Part shown: piece after piece, positions 1-9,702 of the stretch
Position numbering within the stretch: the first letter of the stretch is position 1
How the letters are laid out: every line of letters begins with the position of its first letter
Assembly: GCF_002531755.2 (NCBI RefSeq)
Contig: NZ_CP035000.1
Location: 496,001-560,000 of the forward strand
Direction of reading: 5' to 3'
Source of the DNA: Rhizobium acidisoli
GTDB lineage: Bacteria; Pseudomonadota; Alphaproteobacteria; Rhizobiales; Rhizobiaceae
Length of the DNA stretch: 64,000 nucleotides
The notes under the pieces: generated by a model
Told to the model about the DNA's origin: nothing
Seen by the model: only the letters and a program-made list of their open reading frames with translations
Database searches by the model: none
Program-made: the position numbers and the translations under genes

Positions 1-48
1 CAGCACCGTTCCGCATCGCTATAGACTGCCGCAGTATCGCCGGATGTC

Positions 49-798
49 TTAGCCCGACAATGCCTCGGCATCGGCGCCTGCGGGAATGCGCAACGGAGAG
101 GAAGGATCGGTCGCAGCACGCCATACCGCCTCGGCAACGTCACCGGGCTGTGTCAGGGCCGATTCAGACTGGTTGTCCCACGACGCGAATACGCCCGCAA
201 CGACCGATGAATAGGCCTCAGGGAAACCGCCCTGTTTCTGAAGCCGCGAGCGCGCCGTCTCGCTGAACCGCGTCTGCGGCGCGCGTCCGGGAAGGACGAT
301 CCTCACACGCACGTTGAAGGGCTCGAGCTCGAGCGCGGCAGACTCAGTAAAAGCATTCACCGCGGCTTTGCTGGCCGAATAGACCGAGAGGAGCGGAAGC
401 GGCTTGAGCGTTACGCTTGAGGTGACGTTGACGATGACCCCTTCCTGCCGCTCCCGCATCTGCGGCAAAACCGCGTGCGTCATCGCAATGGTTCCGAGCG
501 TATTCGTCTCGAAAAGATCGCGGGCGGTCTCCATCGACGTTCCTTCAACCGCGTTGAGCCAGCCGATGCCGGCGTTGTTTACCAGCACGTCCACTGGACC
601 GGCGGCGTCAAGCGCAGCATGGATGCTTTCAGAGCTCGTAACATCCAGCGCGAGGATCTTGAGATCTTGCGACGGCGGCAAAAGGTCTTGGTGCGGCGTT
701 CGCATGGTGGCAACCACTTTCCAGCCCTGCGCGAGAAAGAACCTGGCAATTTCCAGCCCGAAACCTGATGAGCAGCCGGTGATGATAACGGTCTTCAT
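49..798 (-). CDS. SDR-family short-chain dehydrogenase/reductase
   Basis: This is a classical NAD(P)-dependent short-chain dehydrogenase of 249 residues, the usual family length. The Rossmann glycine motif TGCSSGFG is at residues 7-14, NNAG at 74-77, and the catalytic YSASK at 140-144 gives Tyr140 and Lys144, with a serine pair at about 127-128. An AGGAG ribosome site lies 8 bases before the ATG. It is probably cytoplasmic and its substrate cannot be told from sequence. It is transcribed divergently from the AraC-type regulator at 895, so that regulator is its likely controller. Confidence 0.9.
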   Translation of the reverse strand: MKTVIITGCSSGFGLEIARFFLAQGWKVVATMRTPHQDLLPPSQDLKILALDVTSSESIHAALDAAGPVDVLVNNAGIGWLNAVEGTSMETARDLFETNTLGTIAMTHAVLPQMRERQEGVIVNVTSSVTLKPLPLLSVYSASKAAVNAFTESAALELEPFNVRVRIVLPGRAPQTRFSETARSRLQKQGGFPEAYSSVVAGVFASWDNQSESALTQPGDVAEAVWRAATDPSSPLRIPAGADAEALSG

Positions 799-842
799 TT
801 GTGTCTCCTATCTTATGCTGACGGCCGTAGATGTAGACGGCC

Positions 843-883
843 GTATCGATACTGTATATCATGCATAATCCATATTTGATTAT
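843..883. promoter_or_regulatory. Palindromes in the SDR/araC divergent promoter region
   Basis: The 96-base gap between the SDR gene and the AraC-type regulator holds a perfect 10-base palindrome GTATCGATAC (843-852). It also holds a 6-base inverted repeat ATAATC/GATTAT (865-870 and 878-883). The area is AT-rich compared with its surroundings. These are plausible operator or promoter elements for the divergent pair. Their use by the adjacent regulator is inferred from position only. Confidence 0.35.
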
Positions 884-894
884 CAGGAGTATCG

Positions 895-1812
895 ATGAGC
901 GACCCTTTGGCGGACATCGTCACGCTTCTGCAGCCAGCAGCGCGGTATTCAAAGGTGGTCAGCGGCGCAGGGATGTGGCGCGTGGATCGCCAGGAGACTG
1001 GCCAGCCATTCTATTGCGTAGTCCTGGAGGGTGCCTCACAGCTCAGCGCAGAGGACGATCGGATTATTCTGCGCGAAGGCGACTTCGTACTGATCCCGGC
1101 GGCTCATTCCTTCACGATGTCGAGTCTGGGCGCTGAGTTGTCGCCCGGGATCGATCCCCTCACCGTGACAATGCTCCCGGACGAAACCCGCCACGGTGAC
1201 CCCGAGGGCGCAGCGAATGCACGATTGCTCGTCGGCCATTTCTCTTTCGGCTCGCCTGATGCGGCGTTGCTGGTCTCCCTGCTGCCGCAAATCATCCATA
1301 TCAGCGGCGATAACAGGCTGTCGGCGATCGTTCATCTCGTTACCGACGAAGCCCGTGCTGAGCGCCCGGGAAAGAACATGATCCTTGCCCGGCTGTTGGA
1401 AGTCCTGCTTGTCGAGGCGCTGCGGTCGGATGTCGTGGAGGAGACGCCGCGTGGAATTCTGCGAGGCCTCAAAGATGCACGTCTGGCCCTGGCCATCCGT
1501 CGACTGCATGAAGACCCAGCCAGGGAATGGACGGTGGAACAGCTTGCCGATGAGGCGGCCCTGTCGCGGTCGGCGTTTTTCAATCGCTTTCGGCACGCTA
1601 TGGGCCTGGCGCCAATGGAATATCTCATATCGTGGCGCATGGCGCTGGCCAAAAATCTGCTGAGGCAGGACGGGATCGGAATTCAGGAGATAGCGCTGCG
1701 CATCGGCTATGGCTCCGCAAGTGCGTTCAGCACGGCCTTTACCCGCTTCGTCGGATTGCCGCCCTCGAGATATGCCGAGCAGGCAAGGCCCCCCGCGAAC
1801 GCCGCCGCATAG
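895..1812 (+). CDS. AraC-family regulator with N-terminal cupin domain
   Basis: This is a 305-residue transcription factor. The N-terminal half (about residues 5-190) resembles the cupin_6 ligand-binding region found in AraC regulators of rhizobia. The C-terminal 100 residues carry the double helix-turn-helix, including WTVEQLADEAALSRSAFFNR and the second helix near GIQEIALRIGYGSASAFS. The start is set by an AGGAG about 5 bases before the ATG. It is divergent from the SDR gene at 49-798 and probably regulates it. The effector is unknown. Confidence 0.9.
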   Translation: MSDPLADIVTLLQPAARYSKVVSGAGMWRVDRQETGQPFYCVVLEGASQLSAEDDRIILREGDFVLIPAAHSFTMSSLGAELSPGIDPLTVTMLPDETRHGDPEGAANARLLVGHFSFGSPDAALLVSLLPQIIHISGDNRLSAIVHLVTDEARAERPGKNMILARLLEVLLVEALRSDVVEETPRGILRGLKDARLALAIRRLHEDPAREWTVEQLADEAALSRSAFFNRFRHAMGLAPMEYLISWRMALAKNLLRQDGIGIQEIALRIGYGSASAFSTAFTRFVGLPPSRYAEQARPPANAAA

Positions 1813-1894
1813 CTCAGTTGACCGCCGATTGTTTGTCGATTTTTGCAGTGCTCAGGCCGGTCAAATCGCTGCTTGGCTCTTTCGAGAGCTTGAT

Positions 1895-1932
1895 CACCCA
1901 CCGGGCCGTCGAGGTCAACGGCCTGGTGGGTG
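1895..1932. terminator. Hairpin between convergent araC-type gene and TonB receptor
   Basis: A 15-base stem with one mismatch (1895-1909 with 1918-1932, arms CACCCACCGGGCCGT and ACGGCCTGGTGGGTG) sits between two convergent genes. There is no clear T-run, so a bidirectional terminator is inferred from position and stem strength only. The rest of 1813-1994 shows nothing recognisable. Confidence 0.45.
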
Positions 1933-1994
1933 ACGGGATGATCGGCAATCTAAGTCGGGCGCCGAGACGCCCTATTCGGCTCTGCAGCCATGCC

Positions 1995-4169
1995 TTACCA
2001 TCGATACTTCAGCGTCCCCGTCATGTTGCGGCCCTGGCCGAGATAGCAGAAGCCCTCGTTGCAGACGGTATCGCGTTCATCGGCGATGTTGCGGATATTG
2101 AATGCCGCCGTCAGGCCTTCGTATTTCTTGTCGACCGCGCCGAAATCATACGAGGCGGATGCGTCGACGTAGAAGCTCGAGGGGTTCTTCGACGTATTGG
2201 CCGTATCCGTCCAGTTTTCGCTGACATAACGAACGCCCGCACCGACGGACAGGCCATGGAAGGGGTTGGTTTCCTGGAACGTGTAGTTGGCCCAGAGGCT
2301 GGCGACATGCGAGGGCGTCAAGGCTGGCGTATTGCCCTCGTTTTCGCCGCCTCCCGTCACTTCCGACTGGTTGTAAGTGTATGCCGCAATAAGATCCCAG
2401 CCATCGGCTACCGCCGCGCGGGCTTCGAGTTCGATGCCCTTCCCGGTCACTTCACCGATCGATCCGTAGGCAAACAACAGCGGATCGACCAGCACCGGCT
2501 TGTTCTTTTCGACGATGTGATAGGCAACGGCCGACAGGAGGATGTCGGAGCCCGGCGGCTGGTATTTCACGCCGACCTCGTACTGTTCACCCTCTGTCGG
2601 CGCCAGGATCTTGCCTGAGGTCGAACGGTTGGTCACCGGATCGAACGAGGTAGCGTAGGAGACGAAGGGAGCAATGCCATTATCGAAGAGGTAGAGGGCA
2701 CCGGCTTGCCAGGAGAAGGCGTTCTTGTCGACCTCCTCCGAGCTGACCGCGGGCAAGGTCGCATCGCGCGTCTGGTTCACCCAGGTCTGCCGGCCGCCGA
2801 GGTTGAACCGCCAGTTTCCGACCTCGATCTGGTCCATCGCATAAATGCCGGCCTGCCGCATGTCGGCATCGGAAGCCAAGATGCTATAGTCCGGCGTGGC
2901 GCCCGAGACACCATAGGTCGGATTGGCGATATCGAAGTCGAACGCCGGATCAGCAGCACCGGCCCCGTAGCCAAAGCTCGACTGGAGATTGGTGTAGTCG
3001 AGCCCGAACAGCATCGTATGGGCCAACGGACCCGTGTCGAACTTCGCTTCGAGCTGGTTGTCGACCTGGAAAACGTTCATTTCGTCCCGGATCGCATTTG
3101 TGCCACGATGTGCGACGGTCCCGGTCCAGCCGGTAATGCCGAGATAGCGGGCCTCCAGATCGAGATGCGAATAACGCAGGTTCTGCCGGAAGGTCAGGCC
3201 GTTGTCGAATTCATGTTCGAACTGATAGCCGACCTGCTGCTGCTTGACCTTCTGGTAATCGTAGTCGGGATCGCTCTCCCTGAGTTCGTGGAACTTGCCG
3301 TCCAAGGTCGTGATCGCGCCGACATTGGAATCGGTCTCATCGGACTGCGCCAGACCGTACACAGTTAGGGACGTGCCCTCGTCAGGCTTCCAGGTGAAAG
3401 ACGGCGCCAGGAAATAGCGGTCGTCGGCAATATCGAAATTCGTGTCGCCGCGGCGGGCGAGACCGACGATGCGATAGAGGAAATCGTCGTTGCCCTCACT
3501 GATCGGTCCGCCGAAATCGAACATCCCCTGCAGCCGGTCCTTGGTGCCGTAGGTAATGCCGACTTCGCGGATCGGCTCCTCGGTCGGAAGCTTCGATATC
3601 TTGTTGACGAGGCCGCCCGGCGATCCCGCACCGTAGAGAACGGAAACCGGTCCCTTGATCACCTCGACGCGCTGCAGCTGATAGGGATCGGTGCGGAACA
3701 TGCCGTAATTCATGTAGGGCTGGCGCAGGCTGTCACGAAAGTCACCGACCGTCGTGATGTTGAAGCCGCGAATGTAGATCTGGTCGAAGCGCGGATCGAA
3801 GCCGTTCGGTCCGGTCGTCACGCCTGAGGTATAACGCACCGCCTCGATGACGCTTTGGGCGCCGCGCTGCTCGATCTCCTTCTCGGTGGTGACCGAGACG
3901 GAACGCGGTGTCTCGACGAGTGGCGTGCTGATCTTGGTCGCGCCCGCGCTGTTCTTGGCCGCAACGGACGTCCGGTCCGTCTTGCTATCAGAGGCTGTAC
4001 CTTGAATGACGATCGGTTTCAGCGCCGTCGCGGTGTCACCTGTTGACGCGCTCTGTGCGGCAGCTGGCGAGGCTGCAATGCCGATCGCGATCAAAGCTGT
4101 CGTGGCAAACAGGCTATTTCGGTAAACTTGCGGTACAATATTAGAAACGTTCAAAAAAACACGCGCCAT
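1995..4169 (-). CDS. TonB-dependent siderophore receptor
   Basis: This 724-residue outer-membrane receptor belongs to the FhuA/ferrichrome-type siderophore receptor family. It has a signal peptide ending near residue 38 (AAAQS), then a TonB-box-like segment (PIVIQG). A plug domain of about 130 residues includes the motif QIYIRGFN. A long beta-barrel follows and ends in the aromatic residue W (GTLKYRW), as expected for BAM recognition. It imports ferric siderophores using TonB/ExbBD energy. No siderophore ABC transporter or synthesis gene is adjacent, so the substrate is open. A TGA-N9-TCA box upstream points to iron control. Confidence 0.93.
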   Translation of the reverse strand: MARVFLNVSNIVPQVYRNSLFATTALIAIGIAASPAAAQSASTGDTATALKPIVIQGTASDSKTDRTSVAAKNSAGATKISTPLVETPRSVSVTTEKEIEQRGAQSVIEAVRYTSGVTTGPNGFDPRFDQIYIRGFNITTVGDFRDSLRQPYMNYGMFRTDPYQLQRVEVIKGPVSVLYGAGSPGGLVNKISKLPTEEPIREVGITYGTKDRLQGMFDFGGPISEGNDDFLYRIVGLARRGDTNFDIADDRYFLAPSFTWKPDEGTSLTVYGLAQSDETDSNVGAITTLDGKFHELRESDPDYDYQKVKQQQVGYQFEHEFDNGLTFRQNLRYSHLDLEARYLGITGWTGTVAHRGTNAIRDEMNVFQVDNQLEAKFDTGPLAHTMLFGLDYTNLQSSFGYGAGAADPAFDFDIANPTYGVSGATPDYSILASDADMRQAGIYAMDQIEVGNWRFNLGGRQTWVNQTRDATLPAVSSEEVDKNAFSWQAGALYLFDNGIAPFVSYATSFDPVTNRSTSGKILAPTEGEQYEVGVKYQPPGSDILLSAVAYHIVEKNKPVLVDPLLFAYGSIGEVTGKGIELEARAAVADGWDLIAAYTYNQSEVTGGGENEGNTPALTPSHVASLWANYTFQETNPFHGLSVGAGVRYVSENWTDTANTSKNPSSFYVDASASYDFGAVDKKYEGLTAAFNIRNIADERDTVCNEGFCYLGQGRNMTGTLKYRW

Positions 4170-4501
4170 TCTTGGTCCCTACCTCACGGATGCGGGCGGA
4201 ACCTATGGAGCGAAGGGGGCGTTGTCAACATAAGATGATTGTTTTAGTCACCTTTTAATCGATGAAATTCGCAGCCTAGGACACTCTCGAAGAGGTTGTA
4301 CGCATCACCGAGTTTCGGCATGGCGCCCTAGCTTGTGTTTTCAACCGCATAATCCAGACATCGAAGCGGAAGCTGCTCTCGCCGGCACACTATTTTCGCA
4401 AGCCTCGCGACTTCAAAGCCGGTGCATCGACTCGCCACGGCCAAGCTGACCATTTGACAGATATCCTACAAGTATATATGTAACAGGCACCCTAATCGCC
4501 G
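4170..4501. other. Divergent promoter region between TonB receptor and gntR-type gene
   Basis: This 332-base gap holds the promoter of the leftward receptor: TTGACA on the minus strand at 4223-4228, with the iron box just upstream. It also holds a probable rightward promoter for the GntR gene: TTGACA at 4454-4459, followed by the AT-rich stretch TATATATG near 4474-4481. The short inverted repeat TACA/TGTA around 4467-4482 could be an autoregulatory site. No coding potential is seen in the middle. Confidence 0.4.
4236..4250 (-). promoter_or_regulatory. Iron-responsive operator (RirA-type IRO box), candidate
   Basis: The sequence TGATTGTTTTAGTCA fits the rhizobial iron-responsive operator pattern TGA-N9-TCA. 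It lies 67-81 bases before the start codon of the TonB-dependent receptor and directly upstream of a TTGACA -35 element on the same strand. In rhizobia such boxes are targets of the iron regulator RirA. Assignment to RirA is inferred from the motif and the iron-uptake target. Confidence 0.6.
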
Positions 4502-5266
4502 ATGCGAGAAAGCGACCCCGGCATGACATTGAAATCGATGAAGCCGCTGACGCGCGCACCGCTGCTGCATGTCTCCGTGCAGGAAAGTCTGCGCGCCTAT
4601 ATCGACGACAATGGCCTTGCGCCCGGAACCCTGCTTCCGGCGGAAGGAGAGCTTGCCACCCAGCTCGGCGTCAGCCGCAATTCGCTGCGGGAGGGCATCA
4701 AGGCGCTGGAATCGCTCGGCGTGCTGGAGACACGACGCGGCGTCGGCATCTTCGTGAAGGCCTTTTCCTTCGAGCCGCTTCTCGACAACCTCGCTTACGG
4801 CCTCGGCGGCGCCCTGCGCCAGATCGAGGAGGTGCTCGAAATCCGGCGGACGCTGGAAGTGGGATTGATCGGCAAGACGATCGATGTGATCGGCGAGGAG
4901 GATATCGCCGAACTGCGCGCCACCGTCGATCGAATGCGCGCCCATGCCGAGCGGGGGGAAACCTTCGCGGCAGACGACCAGTTGTTCCACCGGCTGCTGT
5001 TTCGCTGCCAGGACAATGAGACGCTCGTACGGCTGATCGATGTCTTCTGGCTCGCCTTCTACAAGGCGTCGGATTTCGTCAACCTCGAAAATCTCGATCC
5101 GATGGCGACGTGGCGCGATCATGCCGCGATCGTCGATGCGATCGAGGCAAAGGATCTGGAAGAGGCGCGCAGACGCCTGGATCGTCACTACGAGGGTATT
5201 GCCCGGGTGATTGCCAACAACAAGACAAGTTCAAACATGGGAGGAACACATGAAAAGACTGTCTAG
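4502..5266 (+). CDS. GntR/FadR-family transcriptional regulator
   Basis: This 254-residue regulator has an N-terminal winged helix (about residues 20-90, including ELATQLGVSRNSLREGIKAL) and an all-helical FCD ligand-binding domain. It may start at 4502 or at the second ATG, 4523. Its 3' end overlaps the start of the transporter binding-protein gene by 17 bases, so regulator and transporter are almost certainly co-transcribed. It probably senses the substrate, or a product, of the downstream importer/lyase pathway. FCD-type regulators of catabolic operons commonly bind organic acids. Confidence 0.9.
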   Translation: MRESDPGMTLKSMKPLTRAPLLHVSVQESLRAYIDDNGLAPGTLLPAEGELATQLGVSRNSLREGIKALESLGVLETRRGVGIFVKAFSFEPLLDNLAYGLGGALRQIEEVLEIRRTLEVGLIGKTIDVIGEEDIAELRATVDRMRAHAERGETFAADDQLFHRLLFRCQDNETLVRLIDVFWLAFYKASDFVNLENLDPMATWRDHAAIVDAIEAKDLEEARRRLDRHYEGIARVIANNKTSSNMGGTHEKTV

Positions 5267-6848
5267 ATTATCCGCTATCGCGCTTGGCGCCCTGCTGTCG
5301 ACGGCTGCGGTTCCGGCTCTTGTCGTTTCGGGCGCGGCAATCCAGGCTCAGGCAGCCACGCTCTCCGGCGGCTTCGATGTCGGCCCCGGAGGCTTCCAGG
5401 GCAACTTCAATCCGCTCGCGGCGACCGCCGGCTTCACCTGGCTCAGCATCTATTACGAACCGCTGATCACCTATGACGAGAATCTGCAGAAGGTCGTCGG
5501 CGCACTGGCGAACGCCTACGAAGTCAGCCCGGATCAGATGACCTACACGTTCAAGCTCGCCGACGCCAAATGGCATGATGGCAAGCCCTTCACCGCCAAG
5601 GATGCGAAATTCACCGTCGGCCTTGCGATGGATGCCAAAACCGGCTCGGTGCTCGCTGCCCGGCTGAAGGGCATATCGTCCGTCGAGACGCCGGACGATC
5701 ACACCGTCGTCATCAAGCTCAGCGCCCCCAGCAGCAGTTTTCTCGACACGATGACCAAGGTGATGATGCTGCCCGAGCATGCGCTCGCCTCGATACCGGC
5801 CGACCAGCTGGCAAAGAACACGTGGTGGTCCACCGCGCCGATCGGCACCGGCCCGTTCAAATTCACCAAATACGTCTCCGATCAATATGTCGAGCTTGCC
5901 GCATACACCGATTATCGCGGTGGAAAACCGGCCCTGGAGCGCGTCATCAATCGTTATTTCGCCAACCCGGCCGCAGCGATCGCGGCGCTCCGATCCGGCG
6001 AAATCCAGTTCACCTATGTCGATTCCAACGACGTGCCGACCTTCAAGGACAACAAGGACTTCAAGGTCATCGAAGGCAACTCTTTCGTCGTCAACTATCT
6101 GGGCTTCAACCATGATTCCCCGATCTGGAAGGATGTGCGCGTCCGCCAGGCGGTGATGTATGCGATCAATCGCGATGCCATCATCCAGAGCCTCTACGGC
6201 GGCGCGGCCAAGCCGGCCAACTGCGCTTATGTCGCCGAACAGCTGATACCCCAGGGGATCGACGCCTACGCCTACGACCCCGAGAAGGCCAAGCAACTGC
6301 TCAAGGAAGCCGGCTGGGATCAGATCAACGGCGGCAAGCCGATCACGCTTCTGACCTATTACACCACGCCGCTTGCCACCAACGTCCTTGCCGCCGTTCA
6401 GGCGATGCTTGCCCAGGTCGGCATCAACATCGTGCCGCGCGCCGTCGATGCGCCGACCTATAACAGCATCGTGCTGAATGCGACGCCGGATATCGCCCAG
6501 TTCCAGATGGTTTACGCCGGGCTGCAGAACGGGCCGGATGCGGGAAGCATCAATGTCGGCCTCAACGAGAAGCAGATCCCTCCGGCCGGGCCGAACGTCG
6601 CCAGAGTTCGCATGCCCGATCTCACCAAGGCGCTCGATAGCGCGCTTGCCGAGCCCGACAGCGCCAAGCGGGATGCGGCCTACCAGAATGTCTGCAAGGT
6701 GATGAACACGAACCTGCCCTGGGCGACGCTTTGGGTGGCAAATCGTTACGGCATCGTCTCGACCAAGGCGAAGGATTTCGTCTGGACCCCGGCGCCGGGC
6801 GGCGGCCCCTACCAGGCCGACCCGCAGAAATGGTCGATCGCCGAATAG
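5250..6848 (+). CDS. Peptide-type ABC transporter substrate-binding protein (SBP_bac_5)
   Basis: This 532-residue periplasmic binding protein is of the DppA/OppA type. It has a basic N-terminus (MKRLSR), a hydrophobic stretch and a signal-peptidase site near AQA (residue 36). Family hallmarks include the region around YEVSPDQMTYTFKL and the RQAVMYAINRDAI segment. The start at 5250 is chosen because GGGAGG lies just before it and because translation from there begins directly with the signal peptide. Members of this family carry peptides but also opines, sugar acids and oligosaccharides. The linked DHDPS-type lyases suggest a non-peptide cargo, which is inference. Confidence 0.92.
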   Translation: MKRLSRLSAIALGALLSTAAVPALVVSGAAIQAQAATLSGGFDVGPGGFQGNFNPLAATAGFTWLSIYYEPLITYDENLQKVVGALANAYEVSPDQMTYTFKLADAKWHDGKPFTAKDAKFTVGLAMDAKTGSVLAARLKGISSVETPDDHTVVIKLSAPSSSFLDTMTKVMMLPEHALASIPADQLAKNTWWSTAPIGTGPFKFTKYVSDQYVELAAYTDYRGGKPALERVINRYFANPAAAIAALRSGEIQFTYVDSNDVPTFKDNKDFKVIEGNSFVVNYLGFNHDSPIWKDVRVRQAVMYAINRDAIIQSLYGGAAKPANCAYVAEQLIPQGIDAYAYDPEKAKQLLKEAGWDQINGGKPITLLTYYTTPLATNVLAAVQAMLAQVGINIVPRAVDAPTYNSIVLNATPDIAQFQMVYAGLQNGPDAGSINVGLNEKQIPPAGPNVARVRMPDLTKALDSALAEPDSAKRDAAYQNVCKVMNTNLPWATLWVANRYGIVSTKAKDFVWTPAPGGGPYQADPQKWSIAE

Positions 6849-6867
6849 CGTTTTCCGCAAAGGCTCG

Positions 6868-6887
6868 AGGGTGGCTTCGGCCACCCT
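6868..6887 (+). other. TTCG-tetraloop hairpin between binding protein and permease genes
   Basis: A perfect 8-base stem (AGGGTGGC/GCCACCCT) closed by a TTCG tetraloop lies in the 69-base gap after the binding-protein gene. There is no T-run, so it is more likely an mRNA-stabilising or partial-termination element than a full terminator. Such elements commonly raise expression of a binding protein above that of its permeases. Confidence 0.6.
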
Positions 6888-6917
6888 GACACGACGGCCT
6901 GACAGGACGGATGAACG

Positions 6918-7877
6918 ATGCTTCGATACAGTCTTAGACGCCTGATCATAGGAACAGGCATGCTCATCGCCCTGAGCATGCTGATCTTCCTGCTGCTGCG
7001 CCTGACGCCCGGCGATCCGATCGATGCCTATATCGATCCGAACCTGCCGATGTCGCCGTCGGATCTTGCCGATCTGCGTGGAAGACTCGGGCTCGACCAG
7101 CCCCTGCCCGTTCAGTATCTGGGCTGGCTGCAGCAGGCGCTGACGGGCAATCTCGGCTATTCGATCAAGCGTCTCGACCAGCCGGTTCTCGGTCTGGTGC
7201 TGTCGCGGATCGGGCCGACGGTGCTGTTGATGGGCACCGCACTTGCGTTCGCCATCGTTACCGGCATCGCCTGCGGGGTGATCGGCGCCGTCCGCCGCAA
7301 CTCGCTTGCCGACCTCTCTCTGTCGGTGGTTGCCCTTGCCGGCATTTCCAGCCCAGCATTCCTCAGCGCGCTGATCGGCCTTTATATTTTCTCCGTCCGG
7401 CTGCACTGGATGCCGTCGGGTGGCATGCTGACGCCGGGCGAGGATTTCTCGATCGGCGATCTCCTCCACCATCTGATCCTGCCGGCGGCACTTCTGTCCG
7501 TCGCTCAAGCCGCATTGATCATGCGCTACATGCGCGCTTCGCTGCTCGAAGTCCTGAACCAGGATTACGTCCGCACGGCCCGTGCCAAAGGCGTCATCGA
7601 GTTCTGGGTCGTCACCAAACATGCGTTGCGCAATGCGCTTCTTCCGATCGTCACGCTGATCGGCTCCACCATCGGGCTTGCGATCGGCGGCGCCATCTTC
7701 ATCGAGAGCGTCTTCAACTGGCCGGGCATGGGTCTCTTGCTCGTCGATGCCGTGCAGACCCGCGATTACCCCGTGATCATGGGCGCGACGCTCGTCATCG
7801 GCACCTGCGTTATCACAGTCAATCTTCTGACCGACATCACCTATGCGGTCGTCGACCCGCGCATCAAGGTGGGCTGA
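6918..7877 (+). CDS. Peptide-type ABC transporter permease (DppB-like)
   Basis: This 319-residue inner-membrane permease begins with the typical [11 protein letters not shown]-terminus and has about six membrane segments. The binding-protein-dependent (EAA) loop is near [10 protein letters not shown] and contacts the ATPases. It is the first of the two channel subunits and is followed 2 bases later by the second permease. It would form a heterodimer with the product of 7880-8758. Confidence 0.93.
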   Translation: MLRYSLRRLIIGTGMLIALSMLIFLLLRLTPGDPIDAYIDPNLPMSPSDLADLRGRLGLDQPLPVQYLGWLQQALTGNLGYSIKRLDQPVLGLVLSRIGPTVLLMGTALAFAIVTGIACGVIGAVRRNSLADLSLSVVALAGISSPAFLSALIGLYIFSVRLHWMPSGGMLTPGEDFSIGDLLHHLILPAALLSVAQAALIMRYMRASLLEVLNQDYVRTARAKGVIEFWVVTKHALRNALLPIVTLIGSTIGLAIGGAIFIESVFNWPGMGLLLVDAVQTRDYPVIMGATLVIGTCVITVNLLTDITYAVVDPRIKVG

Positions 7878-7879
7878 TC

Positions 7880-8758
7880 ATGCTGGCACGCTCCCCCCAA
7901 ACCCGCAGCCCGGGGCCGCTTGCCCGCGCCTTCAGCCGTTTCCTGCTCAACCGCGCAGCGGTGGCCGGCGTCTGCATCGCCGTGCCGATGCTGCTGCTGA
8001 TCCTCTCCTATCCGCTATGGTGGGCTTTCCAGCCGAACGACATCGATCTTCTGGCGATGAATAGCGGCCCGACGGTAACGCACTGGTTCGGAACCGACGG
8101 CGTCGGTCGCGATGTCTTCGCGCGGGTGCTCGAAGGCGGCCGGATTTCGCTGCTGGTCGCCATCGCATCGACCGCGCTTTCGGCGGTCATCGGTTTTCTG
8201 TTCGGGGCGATCTCGGCACTTGCGGGTCGGTGGGCGGACGCCGTCTCGATGCGCTTCGTCGATTTGGTGATGACCCTGCCGCCCGTCATCTTCCTGCTTG
8301 TGCTCGCCTCGATCGCTGGCACCGGCATCTGGCCGACGGTGCTGGTCATCTCACTGCTCTCCTGGCCGCTGCTGGCGCGGATGATCCGCTCCCGGCTGCT
8401 GGAATTGCGCGAGCGTGATTTCGTCATGGCCGCCCGCGGCATGGGCGCCGGCATCGGGCATCTGCTCTTCCGCCACGGCCTGCCGAATTCGATCGATATC
8501 CTCGTGGTCTATGCGACGCTGCAGATCGCCAACGCCATCCTGCTCGAGGCCGGCTTGTCCTTCCTCGGTCTCGGCATCGCCCCACCGGCGGCAAGCTGGG
8601 GCAACATGCTGAACGCGGCCCGCTCCACCGCCGTGCTCGAACAATATCCGTGGCAATGGCTCTTCCCCGGCGGCGCGCTGATCCTTGCCGTGCTTGCAAT
8701 CAACTTCATCGGCGATGGCCTCAGAGATGCCTTCGACCCGCGTGCCGAACTGAACTGA
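7880..8758 (+). CDS. Peptide-type ABC transporter permease (DppC-like)
   Basis: This 292-residue second permease has an N-terminal cytoplasmic stretch, then a first membrane helix (about 35-55), a periplasmic part ([15 protein letters not shown], a DppC/OppC hallmark) and five further helices. The EAA loop is at [13 protein letters not shown]. It sits 2 bases after the first permease, which implies translational coupling. Confidence 0.93.
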   Translation: MLARSPQTRSPGPLARAFSRFLLNRAAVAGVCIAVPMLLLILSYPLWWAFQPNDIDLLAMNSGPTVTHWFGTDGVGRDVFARVLEGGRISLLVAIASTALSAVIGFLFGAISALAGRWADAVSMRFVDLVMTLPPVIFLLVLASIAGTGIWPTVLVISLLSWPLLARMIRSRLLELRERDFVMAARGMGAGIGHLLFRHGLPNSIDILVVYATLQIANAILLEAGLSFLGLGIAPPAASWGNMLNAARSTAVLEQYPWQWLFPGGALILAVLAINFIGDGLRDAFDPRAELN

Positions 8759-8776
8759 CAATCGAAAGAAGCGAAA

Positions 8777-9694
8777 ATGGCCAAATTCAAGGGTGTCGTC
8801 CCCCCCGTCGTAACGCCGCTCAATCCGGATCTCACCGTCGACTACCCCTCCTATACCAAGGTGCTCGAACATCTGATCGACGCCGGCTGCCACGGCGTAT
8901 TCGTGCTGGGGTCGACGAGCGAAGTCATCTTCCATGACGAAAAGACCCGCCGCGAAATCATCGAGCATTCCGCCAAGGTGGTGAACGGCCGGGTGCCGCT
9001 GATCGTCGGCGTCATCGATCCGACCACCGATCGGGTCATCGCCCATTCGAAGGTCGCAAAGGCTGCCGGCGCCGACGCCGTGGTCGTGACCGCCCCGTTC
9101 TATACGGTCACCAGCCAGTCCGAGATCCTCGATCATTTCCGTTATGTCAGAGATGCGGTGGACGTTCCGCTGATCGCCTACGACATTCCCGTTTGCGTTA
9201 ACGTCAAGCTGCAGCGCCAGACCGTCGTCACACTTGCCAGGGAAGGCGCCATCATCGGCCTCAAGGATTCCAGCGGCGATGACGGCAACTTTCGTTATGC
9301 GCTTCTCGACCTCGCCGAGCACAAGGACGTCTTCCTGATGACCGGCTCCGAGATCGTCGTCGACACCGCCCTGCTGATGGGCGCCCACGGCGTCGTTCCC
9401 GGCATCGCCAATGTCGATCCGCACGGCTATGTCAGACTCTGGGATGCCGCGCAGCGGGGCGATTGGGCCGCCGCAAAGAAGGAGCAGGAGCGGCTCTGCC
9501 GCCTGTTCGAAATCGTTTGGGTCGCCCAGGGCCGTGTCAGCGGCGGCGCATCGGGCATCGGCGCGTTCAAGACCGCCATGCAGCGCCTCGGCATTATCGA
9601 CAGCGCCGTCATGCCGCGGCCGCGCGCCTCGCTCAACGATGCGGAAATCGCACGGATCGACGAGATACTGCGTGCAACCGGCCTGCTGAGCTGA
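8777..9694 (+). CDS. DHDPS/N-acetylneuraminate lyase-family class I aldolase (first copy)
   Basis: This 305-residue (beta/alpha)8 enzyme belongs to the dihydrodipicolinate synthase family. The Schiff-base lysine is in [10 protein letters not shown] and the conserved tyrosine in LIAYDIP. It starts 18 bases after the permease gene, inside the transporter operon, so it probably acts on the imported compound. Family members of this type perform aldol cleavage or dehydration of keto-sugar acids and related compounds (for example N-acetylneuraminate lyase, KDG-type enzymes). True lysine-synthesis DapA is unlikely in this setting. The substrate is not identifiable. Confidence 0.88.
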   Translation: MAKFKGVVPPVVTPLNPDLTVDYPSYTKVLEHLIDAGCHGVFVLGSTSEVIFHDEKTRREIIEHSAKVVNGRVPLIVGVIDPTTDRVIAHSKVAKAAGADAVVVTAPFYTVTSQSEILDHFRYVRDAVDVPLIAYDIPVCVNVKLQRQTVVTLAREGAIIGLKDSSGDDGNFRYALLDLAEHKDVFLMTGSEIVVDTALLMGAHGVVPGIANVDPHGYVRLWDAAQRGDWAAAKKEQERLCRLFEIVWVAQGRVSGGASGIGAFKTAMQRLGIIDSAVMPRPRASLNDAEIARIDEILRATGLLS

Positions 9695-9702
9695 GCCGGC
9701 CG

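Noticed and set aside
5268..7622. 784-codon open frame opposite the importer genes, and similar long frames at 9427-11640 and 52505-54616
   Set aside because: They span several real genes with clear families on the plus strand and show only low-complexity shadow composition.
8777..9694. Assigning the first lyase as DapA of lysine synthesis
   Set aside because: It is inside a substrate-regulated importer operon with a paralogue. Family membership alone does not show dihydrodipicolinate synthase activity.
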